DNA of 64,000 nucleotides from contig SSBO01000012.1 of assembly GCA_005281725.1 (NCBI GenBank), forward strand, positions 14,793,501-14,857,500, written 5' to 3'. The notes beneath the pieces are model-generated. The model was not told where the DNA came from. It searched no databases and saw only the letters and a program-made list of their open reading frames with translations. Positions within the stretch are counted from its first letter, which is position 1. Each line of letters begins with the position of its first letter. This DNA is from Wuchereria bancrofti. Taxonomy: Eukaryota > Nematoda > Chromadorea > Rhabditida > Onchocercidae. Both the position numbers and the translations under genes were made by a program. Shown piece after piece: positions 45,701 through 62,570 of the stretch.

Positions 45701-48700
45701 ATCGGACAGAAAGAAAAACCGGATTTGTCAGGAACAATTTGAAAGCATTAATTCTTTTCGGGTAAAATTACGCCACTTTTTTTAAAAAAATGAGAAGTTA
45801 ATGAGTAAAGATAGAAATTTGGAGTTGCCATAAAATTTAAGAAGAGAAAAGCCAACGTGACATTATTTTTATGGTAAAATGGAATCAATTTATACTATCT
45901 GTGTGCAGATGGAGGAATAATTGTAATCATTCACTAATTAGTACTTATGTATTTTATTCGTATATTAGATATATTTTCATTGGCAGGACGACATTTATGT
46001 ATAGATTTACTTCTAATTACTGCATTACTATCATTAATTGTCACAGTGATAAGATATCAAAGATGAAAAATGATGTCACTGTTTGCTTTTTTTTTTATTT
46101 TACATCTTATATACCTTTTCATGCATATATTTCACTGTGATATTTAAAATTTTCTGAACTGTTTATCCATACATCGTGTTTGCAATATATTTTACAGTGG
46201 AGGTCCGATTTTGATCGGGATGGCTTCTGGGATTGGCCATCAGATTGGCCTCGAGTGGATGCTGTAATGCCAAGGGTATGTTATCACTTCTAGTCGAAAG
46301 TTGAACGTGTTTCTTTCTTTGCTTACTGATTTGATAGCTTAATTTTCATTATTAGGAATAAAAACTTGAAATATTCAAGAGCAGAAAAAGGAAAGCAAAC
46401 CAAATATGTCACAAATATACATGTTACAATGAACTGTGTAACAGTTCCATTTCCTTAGTTGCAACTGTTTTTAAATAAAAAGAAGCTTCTCTTTTATTCC
46501 TTTTCCAACCACCTGCATATCGGTTATTGTGAAATCTGAGCAGAGTTGCACTTTAAAAAATTTTCATGGGGACAGTTTCATGTTTATACCATATAATCAA
46601 AGTTTGATTTCTTCATGTGATACTCTTATATTTTGTTCCTTATAAATAATATGAGACAAAATGACTTAATGTGAAACTGAATTATTCTTTTGACATGATT
46701 GAGATTTCACGTTCGAAATTACTTAATCACAAATGTTCAGTTTTCCTCACGTCTCGATCATTTGGATCGTAATTGGCGTTCCGATCCATTTTGGCGTGAT
46801 TTGTATCCACGTTGGGCAGAACCAATTTTCAAAGAAGGTATCGATATTCGTACCAATATCATTAACGATGCGTCACGTTTTGTCGTAGAAATTGACGCAT
46901 ATCAATTTCGACCGGAGGAGATACAGGTTTTCTTCTTGATTTCATTTGAATTTTTCGAAGAAATGAAGTTGTTTGTAATTCCTAAAATAAAAAAAAAATG
47001 GAATTTGTTCCGAGTTCCCATATCTCAGTGGTGATAAATTTAAGTTTTAATAAGGAACCATATGAAAACCTTAAAATAATTTTGTTTGTCGCAGTCTAAA
47101 GCAGTAATTGAATGATGTTGCATATTTGAGGTGAAAACAGTAGATGATACGTTGTTGATCGAAGGTCGACATGAAGACGTTCGTGATCGTGATAATTTCA
47201 CAAAGATGTACTTCGTGCGCAAGTATCAGCTACCGCTAGACGTAAATCCCATGGATATTTCAAGCACCATTGATAGTACAGTTAGTTTTGGCGTGTATTA
47301 TCAGTTCGTCAAGCTGTTTATCATCAGTAACTCCCTTTTTGATTACAGTCATTATAGTGACCAATTCCTACCTGACTTTCTAACTATGAATGATAACTAG
47401 TTTTCACAGGGAATGAAACATATTATTCTAAGAGACTCCAAAGCTTTTTCGCCTTAACTTCAAAATGCAGCTGTAAAAACAAAAACAAAAAAAAACATAA
47501 AAAATAAGGATTATAAAAATTGAGTAAATTTATTACGACAAAATTAATGATAAAAAACATTTCAGGTAATGAATTTTAAAAGCAGCAAGCATCCTATGTT
47601 CATTTTAAAAAATTAACTTAAAATTTTATCGTTAATCAATAAAATGACACTTTTTACACTAAAAACATAAAACGATGCTTATCAGATATAGGGTCGTCTA
47701 TTTGTCGAAGCAAAAAAGCAGCCGTCAATTCAAGGACGTGGACGTATAATTCCAGTAGAGGGATCGTCACGGCGTAGTGAAGTCCGCATGCCACGAAATG
47801 ATATTACCCGAAGCCATGAAGACTCCGGTAGTTTGTATAATCCTATGTAGACTTCCTTAGATATCAGTCACTAGTTCTCTGCACAATGCGCATGCAAAAC
47901 GGAAACTATGGAGATGGGTAGGTCACAAAGGAAAAAAGAACACATATATCTGAGTTCTTTAGTTTCTTGAAAATCTTAGACTGCCTTCTTCGGGAAGAAA
48001 AAAAATCCAGCAGGTTGAATTTAATCTAAGTCATTGGAGTTTTTCAGTTTTTCCTTCTTGTAGGTTCATATGGATTGCGTGTGCAGCAGCAGCCAATACC
48101 TAGTCATCGTTCACACAGTTCCTATTCTTACCAGCATAGTCGGACAACTACCGGTGGCTCACCAAGCGGTACCTATCGCGAACATAGCATTCCAGTCACT
48201 GAAACCGGAATGAATTCGCGAGCTGCCGAAAAAAAAGCATCTGGTTGCTACCTTTCAACGAATACAAATTGTTTTAATAGAAAGGCTTTGAACTCTAGTT
48301 TACTTACAAGAATTAGCGGATCCTGAGCATTTAAATTTAAATAGGGTAAGAGAAAAAGTAAACGTAGAGACACTGCAGTGCTTACTTTCATGTCAGCTCA
48401 TGCATTATTGGAATTTAAAGATTATTTTCTATAGTTTACGAGTGGAATTAAGCAAATCCATTGTGAAATTCTTCCAAAAAGTAGCTTAAGTTGAAAAGGG
48501 AAATTACAGTAAACTTTGATCATGGTTGCTGAGATTTCAGAACAATTTCATTCTCACGAAAGACGTGAACGTGAAGAGTATCGCTCAGAATCCAAAAATG
48601 ATTATCGCAGTCAATCATCCAGACAAGATAGCGGTTTCCAGGACAGTAGTTCTTTATCCATCAAACAGGATGGTCCACGAAATAGTGATACAAATTCCAA

Positions 48701-48743
48701 TAATGTTCGTAATGTTCCGATTCTTCGAGAAACATTTAAATAA
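42705..48743 (+). CDS. hsp-25: Small heat shock protein, alpha-crystallin domain, HSP-25-like
   Basis: Seven exons in consistent phase: 42705-42845, 46198-46275, 46741-46926, 47131-47280, 47692-47827, 48064-48243 and 48541-48743, 357 residues. Small heat shock proteins bind unfolding proteins as ATP-independent chaperones. Exons 1-2 encode Trp/Asp/Arg-rich repeats (FWDSDRWYRDWDDWPLNWPR and DGFWDWPSDWPR). Exons 3-5 hold the alpha-crystallin domain (EIDAYQFRPEEIQ, VDDTLLIEGRHEDVRD, FVRKYQLPLDVNPMDISST, GRLFVEAKK). Exons 6-7 form a long Ser/Arg/Gln-rich tail of about 130 residues, probably disordered, much longer than the short tail of typical sHSPs. Intron 1 is 3.35 kb and contains simple repeats. 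Exon 6 uses a weak donor (G|GTTGCT) chosen because it keeps phase. The family is certain; the symbol rests on resemblance to nematode HSP-25. Confidence 0.85.
43661..43820 (+). repeat. (TTCA)n microsatellite
   Basis: About 160 bases of ATTC/TTCA tetranucleotides with periodic TTCC interruptions, in intron 1 of the hsp-25-like gene. It generates open frames of Ser-Phe-Ile-His repeats that are not coding. Confidence 0.95.
44941..44976 (+). repeat. (CT)n tract
   Basis: A pyrimidine dinucleotide run of about 36 bases in intron 1 of the hsp-25-like gene. Confidence 0.9.
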
Positions 48744-49176
48744 ACTACAATTCCTGGACACTTTGATGTAATATAATCGAAATTCTAGCACAAAAGAGAG
48801 GAATGTTATCTTTCGAGGAGTCATGATTTAGTGAGGTAATTAGTTAATAAGTAAATCAACGTTATCATAGTAAAAATATTTTCTACTTCGTTCCCTCCAG
48901 TCTAGTAAGTATTAAGGATAGTAACATCACTATCACTGATCGCTTATTCTCATAATTTTGCTACTTTCCATATAAACCAACCGTAAGAAACAATTGGAAA
49001 TATCGGAGTGTCAAAGAAAAAATTAAAACTGCACATAACAACCTGCTTGTTTGTTTAACATGTCATATTGTCTTTTCCTTCTGTTTTTCCAAACATTATT
49101 AAATCAGCAGTGGACTTTTCACTTACCGTTATGGACCATTATTATAATGAACATAAAGAATGACTTCTTGTAATGC

Positions 49177-49194
49177 AATAAATATTTCTTTATT
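49177..49194. terminator. Facing poly(A) signals of convergent genes
   Basis: AATAAA on the plus strand at 49177-49182 (hsp-25-like, about 430 bases after its stop) and AATAAA on the minus strand at 49189-49194 (GPALPP1-like, about 810 bases after its stop). They are six bases apart, so the two 3' ends probably abut or overlap. Confidence 0.45.
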
Positions 49195-50000
49195 TAAACT
49201 GTATACTTCTTATAGAAACCTAGCAATACCTATGCAATATCATCTTCCCTACCAGTACAACAAATTCAAATAACACCATTGCCTTGTATCTTTCACAACG
49301 GAGGTCACACTCCCTGAACTACGACAAGGTGGTATCAGTTTATGGTTAACAATGATATTCAATTATGAAAAAGAAGTATGCAGTATATGATGCATACATC
49401 AAAGCTCGAATTACTTCATCAATACCTTTCTGAGAGTAAATTACTAACTGCCAAATATGTTCACGTGTATCCATGTCTTGGGAAATGCTGCATGAACTAC
49501 CATTCATGATTATGGGTGTATTGCGAATCATTCATGGCACAATGTTTTGAATATGTAGATCGGTATAACACTTGATACATAGGCTACCATTACATAGGCA
49601 TTACATACAAATTAACTGTCTAGAAATGTTGAATATTTCAATAAACTGTATCATATGCGATGCATCTTTTCTCGAGACATGAGTTATAACGTGATATAAC
49701 ATCATATTTCAGATTTATCTGCTCAAACTTATTATTTAACCAAGTTAGTTGGGGGCAATATTTGTTCTTTCAAACTGAAACATAACGATAAATTTACCTT
49801 TTAAAAGGCAAACACAGACAATTCTAGAAAAATAAACAACATTAAGCTGATCTTTATATAATGAGGTATTCACATCAAGAAATAAAAGACCACAAAATAT
49901 GCCAAAGTGAACAACAGATCCTGTTCATACCCTCATCATAAGACACATGACTATCGTTCTCCCTACAACATAACACTATACGGTAGCCAGTACGTTCATT
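49195..50000 (-). other. Probable long 3' untranslated region of the GPALPP1-like gene
   Basis: No exon-like frame is visible. The nearest canonical minus-strand AATAAA I find is at 49189-49194, so this stretch may be transcribed 3' untranslated sequence. A variant signal closer to the stop would shorten it. Confidence 0.35.
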
Positions 50001-53000
50001 TCAAAGAAATTTTTGTGAAGGAGATGAAGCAAAGCGGGAATTAAGCTGCCCACAACGCTCCTTGATCGCATCCGCACTCAAATTCCCTGTTCGGCCAAAA
50101 GTATGATTCTGAAAAAACATCAAATTGCTGCTTCCCAAAATTAACTTCGAAGAAAAAAAACTTAATATTCTACAGCAAATTCAAAACAACGACTTTACAG
50201 TAGGAACAAAAATAAATATCCACAGTAAAAAAAAAAAATTTTTGAGAAAAAAATTTTAAAACAACTCACGTCTAAATCCTTATTTCGGTCAAATGGCCGC
50301 CGTGTTGCTACAACCGTTCCCTATAAAAATAACACCTTTGAATATTTCGGATTCAAAAACACTGAAAGGGTTGAAAAGAATAGTATACCTTATTGAAATA
50401 TGATGCCTTAATCAAGTAGCTCAATAGGTGGACACACTAATAAAACATAACACAATCGAATCATAGAATAAAAGAAAATTAAAATGCTATTTGTTGTAAT
50501 CATTAAAAAGCTGTACATTTTCGTCGGTCTCATGTTTTCTCTTTCTTTGGTAAACATCCACCAATGACTCTACACGATCTTTCTGCAAAAGAAAAAAGTC
50601 AGTCGAGAAACGATAGCAAAATCGATAATCAAATAAATGCTCAAACAGTATAATATAAAGGAATCTTCACATTGATTGAAGTTTACAGCTATACTTTTTG
50701 AACACAATGAAAAAGGTATTTTATAAAAATATCCACGGCAAAGATCTTGAAAAAAGCAAGCTAAATAAAAAAATGGATATTAGAAATCATAAACATACTT
50801 CCAAAGCTGCTGCAATTTGAGTATGAATAGCAACAACATCCACATTACGCTGTGCTTCAAAAGACAGTCCACTTGGTCCAGCCCCTGATGGACCTTGCTC
50901 CTTCAAAATTAAATAAATTCAAGTAAGTTTGCTCACTTAGTTAAAATGATAAAGAGAGGAGAGAAAAATAATTTTTTTGCTTATCCACACGTAAAGAAAC
51001 ACGCAAGGAAAGCTATCATAAATTGACAAGGATTTCAAAGCAGCAAGACAATATATTCATAAGTAGCATAAAGAAAAGCAAATACGACGATAGCCGTTTT
51101 AGTAAACTGTAAAGTAAACTCACTAATAAATATACGATTCATTCAATTTCAATAAAACAAAAGTTTTGAGAAATTTTTTTAAGAACGCAACCATTACCAA
51201 TCGCTTTTTCCTTTCAGCTGGAGTTTCTGTCCACTCACGCTTCGCTTTTTCGGCTGCAGCAAAGTCTTCTTTTAATGAAAACGTTTTTGATGATAAACCA
51301 TAAGAATTGAAACGCTTCGGTGGTTGCGTCATCCATTCTGGTCGTTTGCATGCAGACCTCTGAAAGTCATAACTCGTCAGATTCGGTCAAAAAAGAATAC
51401 TATTAAAACAAAACTGCAAATTAATTTTCACTTTAACAGATAAAACTCATTATTACCTTACTCGCTTGTAGCATCTCTAGACGCACTAATCTCTCTGTAT
51501 ATTCATCGTCTCCATTGCCTTTTTGTTCCCAAGGAGGAACTGGACCTAAAACATTTGACATTTCAGTTCACTACGAAAAATCTGACAATTGTTAAAAAAA
51601 ATTAAAAAAAAAATCCTAAAATTTAATTAGCATCGATTAAAAATCAAAAGAACTATTTTCAACTGTACAATGGAAACAAAGACTCGAACCGAAAACACCA
51701 CTCGTATCATCATTATCATGACCACAAGTTTCATCATCAATAGGTACTTCGACGTCTAAGTCTTTCCCACCGGATGTAGATGGCTTATTCTGCAAATCGT
51801 AAGGTATCGCTGGACCGTAAACATCTCTGCTATCCTCTTCATCATCATTCTGAAGTTAGTATTACTAACTTAAGAAAAAAAACTTAAGAAGATATTATGC
51901 AATAAATTAAAAAAAAAGTTACGAAAGCAGGAAAACAAAAATAAAAGACAAACCCCTAAATTAGCAACTGTTGGTAGCAGATCTGGCATTGATGGACCAA
52001 TCACTCTTTTCAAGGAGTAGCTTGCACTTGAAGAATGTGCTTCGCCAGGTTCCGGAGGAGGTAGTAAAAAACTTTCTGCAAAAAAAAATTATGCCAAACT
52101 GTACGTTATCAGATGAATGGAATATAATAGCGAATAAGCTTGAGCTAAGGTAAACTGGCTAATTAACAGCAGTGATGGAAAAATATAAAAATATTTGCTT
52201 TGAAATATGTAAATTAGCATTTTCAAATTCATGATCCAATTTTCACCACACAATGAAATTACCTCGTGAACGCTTTGTTTCTTCTTCCGGAAGTGAAGGT
52301 GCGAATATTTCCGATGAATTTAGTACGGTCGGGTCAAAAGAGGAAGATTGAGAGGATGAAGACGGAATATTGTTCAGCATTGAAAATTGGACTGTAAAAC
52401 TAATTTACAGAATCTAGCAAGACTTAGGATACTTACCTAGCTGAAATTTACACTAAAAACTGCTATTTAATAAAAATAAGGTAAATAATGAATAAAACAT
52501 GCAACAATGTATTAGTTGAGTTTTAGATTTACTTACGAAATGAGCACATATTTGGCATTGCAGACTGAGAATCGCCTTCATCGGGATCTTCTGGATCTCC
52601 AGGATCTTCTGGATCTTCTTCGCTGCTATTCGTAAAGCCGGGAGGTAAAGAAGGTCCTAAAAAGACTAGCTTTAGAACGACCCAAGTATGAATTTTTCCT
52701 ATTCAAAGATTTCTCTTGTTGGAAAAACCGAACTATAACATGTCGAAAAGAAATTGTGTGAAATCCAAGGGGCTAAAGATTGTATTAGTTGAATATTCTT
52801 TCCACAAATATAAAACTGTTCCAGAATTCTATATCGTAAGCAATCATTTGTTTTTTTTTTTCACTCATATTCAGTTGCAGCTTAGCTTATCTGCATTGTC
52901 TGGAATGTTACAATTGTTAGTACAGAATATGTGAATTACTTAACATGCTGAAAGTTCTAAGCCAAATCTACATTACATGTAGATTTGGCTTAAAAGCTTT

Positions 53001-53878
53001 TCTAATCTAACAGTGTCATTCTTATAAGCAACTGACATACTGTTAAACCTAACTCCTACAATGTAAAGAGTAAAGATCATCCGATAGACAGCTCTTTATT
53101 CACTGTAATCATGTGCTTGCTGTAAACCAATGCCCACTAAATAAGGATTAAATCCTTTATTTAGGTCAGTTTTTGAGGACCAGTAAGTTTCAATTTGGTT
53201 GACCTTGCACCCTCATTTGTTTCTCTTCATTTATATCCTTTACTTGTTTTTCGTATTCATTTATTTCTTCCGCTTCATCCTATACTCATAGATAATACCT
53301 ATACGAAATTATCAGTATATCGTCAATATGCATTAATCGTGTAAAGTAGTTGTTACCGAATAAAATTCGTTACAAAAAACTCCAAACCACAACCGAGAAA
53401 ACTATTCTAACAAATCCCTACGAGTTGTCGACACTTTCAATTCATGTTAGACAAAGATATGAACCGTATCGCTGTTGGTCAGACAATGCTGTGGTTCCAA
53501 GTTCGCTCACACTGTTTGGTAATTGATCGAGATAAGAAACTGAACTATTACTCTGAGCAAGACACACTTCATCCACATGCATTTGAATTTGTCTTGCTGT
53601 AGCATAAAACCCTTAAAAAAGTAGTTAAACACTCTGAACAATGAAAAACGAAGAAAAACCAAAAGTGTAATTCGGTGAGCGTCTTATTGATAAATTCATT
53701 AAAAACGTAACAAAAATTAACCTGGTGGTGCGACAAGATCAAAGTTTCTTGAACGACAGCCTTGTTCATCAGTTTCGTGATCTGAACCACTGTTATAATC
53801 TAGCTCTTCCGAACGATCAAATTCATCCCATGATGGCCCCTGTATGGTACAGTCTGATGGCAAACGAGACGATGACAT
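50001..53878 (-). CDS. GPALPP-motif protein (GPALPP1/DUF3752 family)
   Basis: Eleven exons in phase on the minus strand: 53878-53722, 52656-52537, 52391-52263, 52075-51954, 51849-51690, 51545-51457, 51359-51198, 50900-50799, 50582-50517, 50320-50270 and 50108-50001, 421 residues. The N-terminal half carries GPALPP-type motifs (GPSLPPGF, IGPSMPD, YGPAIP, GPVPPWE) amid acidic, Ser-rich sequence with an EDPEDPGDPEDPDEG run. The DUF3752 C-terminus shows PEWMTQPPKRFNSYGLSSKT, EWTETPAERKKR, ESLVDVYQRKRK, RPFDRNKDLD and a final QLNSRFASSPSQKFL, matching the human order. Human GPALPP1 is shorter, at about 340 residues. The family is nuclear, and a link to splicing has been suggested; its biochemical role is not settled. 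Start chosen at the first ATG of the first exon. Confidence 0.85.
52958..52992. repeat. Perfect 16-bp inverted repeat, 3-nt loop
   Basis: The arm TAAGCCAAATCTACAT at 52958-52973 is the exact reverse complement of 52977-52992, with TAC between. It lies in intron 1 of the GPALPP1-like gene. Arm and loop lengths equal those of the hairpin at 2670-2704, but the arm sequence is different. Confidence 0.95.
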
Positions 53879-56498
53879 TCCTTAAGACGAAATAAAATTC
53901 CATTATGTACGCTGAACAATTACCGGAATTGGTAATAATCGTTGTAATCACAGCAATAAAAATCTATTATGCCTTAGCCAATGAAATCCAATTTTGTTTA
54001 GTTCCCAATTAATTTTATCTCATGAACTAAAAAATTTTAGTAAATGTGCATATATGAAAATAGGGAAATAGGACCAAAAAACAACAAAATGTGAAACAAA
54101 AACATATAAAAATAACGGTAGAAGCAATGCGATTCTGACCTGTTATAACGGAAATATAAAACGAAAACTATCTTAAGAAGACTGTAGATAATGTCAACAA
54201 GTAATGATAAGCGATATGATTCAAATGCAATTTTAGCTGACTTATATAACGGCCTAGTTGTCAATATTCCCTTGAAAGGAAAATTTAAAAGAAGCCTGCA
54301 AAATTGCAATAACAGTATCATTTGATTTGAGTACTCTTTATAGATTCCGCATAAAAAATTAGAATGAAAATTGTCAGGAAAGAAAATGGTAACTGTTAAA
54401 GAAAAATTTCCGATAACCAAACTTCCAACCTGTGTAGCGTACTTGGAGCTACTGTAATAAAATCCATGATTTAAAATAAATGTTCCCCTGTGAATTCTTT
54501 CCAAATTATAGGTTGAAAATAGCATATTTTCGAAAGTGGTCAAACACAACATAAAGTTTACGGAATAAAAAGAGAAGAGAAGAAAATGTCATACCACAAG
54601 GATTTAAGAAATCAGTGAAAATAATGTGATGTGAATGGGAAAATATTGCACGCAAATATGCGCAGAGAGATTTTAAAGAGATTTCAGACAATGATAAGAA
54701 TTACAAGGCATAATAATCCAACTGATATATAGAAAGAATTGAAGCACCACCTCCAATCTTTATTTTATCAGTATCTTGAAGGAAAAACGATTACACCTTG
54801 GATGTTACTTAGCTAACTTTGCACTTAAACATTCATCAAATTTCCAATCCTTTCCTTTGGTGATGCTAATCCAGAACACTACGAGACTAAACGTGTCCAC
54901 CCGAAACCCCCATTGTCTACATTCACTATTTCAGCCTTATGGAAAGAATCCCTTCTTTTTCATAACTCATTGTTCCAATCCTAAAGGTCTAATATTACTT
55001 TTCCTGCGTACTTTTCCACTGGAAAGTAATACGAATCTTTTAGAGCTGAATTATTGATGATAACGAACTAACTCTGTGTGACTTACGTGTGTGTACGAAT
55101 GATGTTGAATATCTCCGAGATTTCGTCAAAAAATAGTGCTAAAACAGATGACCTATTACGACCAGAAAGCATTTCATTTCAAATTTATAACTAATTAGTA
55201 AAGAAAACTGGAAGAAAGGATAACGACACGAACGAAAGTCCCAGAACAAGTCTGCTGCACAGCCAAGGAACGACAAAAGTGCGAAACCCCCCACAAGAGA
55301 AACTTCCCCTAGAACTATGGGACTGTGTAGGACGCCCAATGAACTCAGTGCAACAAAAGTATCCCACAATGTACATTCGCAACATTTTTTCACTTCGGGC
55401 CTTTTTACACAAATTTTCGGGAATTTCGGTATTTCGATATATAAGTTATACATTTCTCAAGTTGTAATCATTCATTTCAATACTATGAATGATTGTTAAG
55501 TAATATAAAACAATACATTTGAAGTTATTTGATTTGCACAACTGAAATTTTCTAATTTCTTTAATATGCTGAAGCGTTTAGATAATTGATTTTTGAGTTT
55601 TTAGTTGCTAAATTTTACTTCAAATGTTATTGCTATCGCCAGTGATATGAGTCATTTCAACATAGTAGTGGCAGTTTTTGTAAAAATATTGAAGTGTTAG
55701 GCAAACAATTTCTTTGAACGGTAAAATTAAAAAACCAGTCTTCTTACTTTATGCCATTACCAAATAGCTTATGATTGCAGCTTTCGTTTTTGACGAAGCA
55801 ACAGTCAGAATAGAAAACAAAGAAAGGTTTGATGGGTGGAAGATAGAAAGAGAGAAACATTATGGATAAAGAGGCAGCAGACGATTTAATTTAAAAATTG
55901 TTTGCTACTGATGACAAATCATTGTTTTACTTGTCTCACATTGAGAGAGACAGGAAATGATAGATATATCTGGCTGTCTTTCATATTCATTTCTTTTTAG
56001 GTACTGCCTAAGAGGGAAATATTCCTGTTAAAGTTCCTGATGACATTGTGCAGCACAGTCTAATGTAGGTATCACCTCTTTCCTCTTACCGCTCGCTTCG
56101 ATCGCTGACCTTCAGTTCTTTCCGATAGAATAGCTCTTCCTGTGCCTTACATAGTTCGTTAATTAAAAGTCCCGCTGTCATTCCGTTATTGTTTCATCTA
56201 TAATATTTTGAATAAATTGTAGCGTAGTATAAGAATTTCACATTTAAACTTGGTGCTAAAACATATCTGTCGTTTAAAGCACTAATTGTTTACGTACCGT
56301 AGATGTGTGACGAATGTATTTTGAAGAAACCATTTGCAGGAATTTGTTCGTGTGTATTTTTGCGCATGGAATAAAATTGGCTTTACAGTAGTAGCTGTAA
56401 CTTTATTTATAGTAACTTTATTCATCACAGTAGTCTGGGAAACTAACTCTTTTCAGCAGGGAACTGCTTGAGAAATTGATGAAGATTGCAGGAGAGTG
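53879..56498. promoter_or_regulatory. Divergent intergenic region between GPALPP1-like and MST kinase genes
   Basis: 2.6 kb lies between two outward-pointing genes, so both promoters should be here. Most is AT-rich without coding signal. A less AT-rich patch at about 55200-55420 contains a minus-strand ATG frame of 104 codons (55453-55139, LWDTFVALSSLGVLHSPIVL) without recognisable domain. It could be an exon, a non-coding RNA or promoter DNA. Confidence 0.4.
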
Positions 56499-60448
<3,950 letters not shown>

Positions 60449-62570
60449 GTATGAGTTGTTTTCTTTACAGTTTAGACTGGCTGTTTCGGCTTTTATCGGG
60501 CAAGTATTTTCTTTTTTGGTCTTATTGTAATACTTCAGGTTTGTTCTTATGGCTTATTTCTTATGGCGTAGCTTAATATTTTATCCTCAAAATATTGTAT
60601 TATAATGAAGATTTTTGTGTTTATTATTACTAACTTATTTATTGATCAGGTATGAAAAATAGGCGGAATATTTGATATTTTTCTATGTGAGTTGAGAACC
60701 TTTAAATAACTTTAGATTTATGGTTTAATAAACTGTCCGTTGAGATTTTGGGTTTTCTCTTTTGATTACTTTATCTCTTTCTTTTAACTGTCGGGCTTTG
60801 AAATAAAATGAGTTATAAAATTGATTTTTTCACAATAAATTCCCTTATCCCAAAACGTTGTTTTTGCAACTTTTGACTGTCTAATCTTGACTAGTTCAAA
60901 ATTTGTATTAGAAGAAAAATTGAAAACGTTTGTTACGCTGTGATGTTTTGACTTTTAAACTTTGTAGTTTTTAGTAACGATTCGTTTAAAAAAATATGGA
61001 ATATAATTTCTCTGTTGAGCTAAAGTTAAACTCTTCTTGATATGTTTATAAAAGTTTGTTTTTTAAAAAGAATTGTACAATTGTTTGTTTTGTATAAGGT
61101 TTTATGTTCTCTTCTATTTATTCTTTTGTTATCAATAATTTGAATGAAGCACTTACAGTATTTTTTTTTATGTTTGTACCATTAGAAATGGAACATATTT
61201 TGTTTTCTCTTTTTTCTTGGTTATTTAATATTTATTTAAATGCGTTTCCGATTCATTTTTTTTATTTGTGAAATGAATTGTAATATACGAATATATTGTT
61301 TTTAGTCATTTATTCTGTGTTTCACATCTTTCACTGTGCATCTCTTCTCTGTCTATTTGTCTCTTTGATTATATTATTTGAATAGTACAATTTTCTGCAG
61401 TTTTTAGAATCTTTATTCTTTCAATTTGATCTTTACTCTGAACACAATTAGGAAGGGATAATTGAGTATGCCGAAATAAATTAATGAATAATTATTCGTT
61501 ATATGAAAAGAAAGTATGATTGCGTACTGATTAGTTTCATTATGGTGTGTCAAGATTAGCATTGCCCTAATCTCCAGATGCATGTGATTTGTTTTAAGTT
61601 TTTTAGATTTATTTGATTTACAGAACGTCTTAGATCTGTTTCATGCTGTGTAAGGAATGTTTTAGGTAACAACGTGCCGCAAAAATTTTGAATAATTTAT
61701 TCAGGAACAGCTTCGAATCATGTATTTTTTAGTCTTGTCTTGAACTCTCGAATTTCGTTTAAAAGATTGTTGATTCACTCTCTATGTGATTGCTTGATAA
61801 GAAATATTCATTTTATTCTTTCGTCTTCTCTCTGTGATTTCTTTCATAATGATGCATCTAAAAATTTAATAGACATTCGGCTTTACGCTTCAAATTTATT
61901 CCAAGCGCTACATCAAAATTTACTACGTAAAAGTATCGCCCAATTAATGCGACAGTTGTTATATTGAACAGGGTGGGAAGAAGAAAACAGCAATACATTT
62001 TTTAACTCGAATAAGTTTTGCTTCTTGTAATGTACTTCACCTGATAGTTCCTACATCAGAATTGAAATAATGTTGGTACTAAAATTGAATGGAGAGGTTT
62101 TAGTGGTTAATGATTTAATTCAGTTATTACGTCTAAAGAACAAAAGATAAATCAAGATTTGTTGAGTTCTAAAGAACAAAAGATAAATCAATATTTGTTG
62201 AGTTTGTGATATCGTGGGTATGTAAATTATTAAAACCATGCAGGGAATATATTTTCTGATGAGTGGGTTTTTTCTAATTTTGGTCCTAATTGCAGTAATT
62301 CAAATCCATGCTTCAGGCTATATATCTGATACAAATACTTGTTTATTACTGTACTCATCAGGAGCTTTTTCTTGTTCTGACCCGAGTAAGGGATTATAGA
62401 TTTTGGAAATTCCGCAGTCCGATGGGCAGTATTCAGCTGGAGTACCTAAAATTAACATTAGCAAATGAGAGAATAGATTTACTGACAATTTAGATCATGT
62501 GGTAGTAGTTAGAGAGACCGATGGGACAACCGAATAAGTAATGAGATATTACAATGTACTAGTATTTCGT
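60449..62570. other. 3' flank of MST kinase gene and intergenic DNA
   Basis: No exon series is visible. AATAAA signals on the plus strand at 60727-60732 and 60802-60807 are candidate 3' ends of the kinase transcript. A 36-bp tandem duplication is annotated at 62132-62203. The rest is T-rich and without gene signal. Confidence 0.45.
62132..62203 (+). repeat. 36-bp tandem duplication
   Basis: Two adjacent units start with TCTAAAGAACAAAAGATAAA and end TTTGTTGAGT, at 62132-62167 and 62168-62203, differing at one base (AAGATT versus AATATT). Confidence 0.9.
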
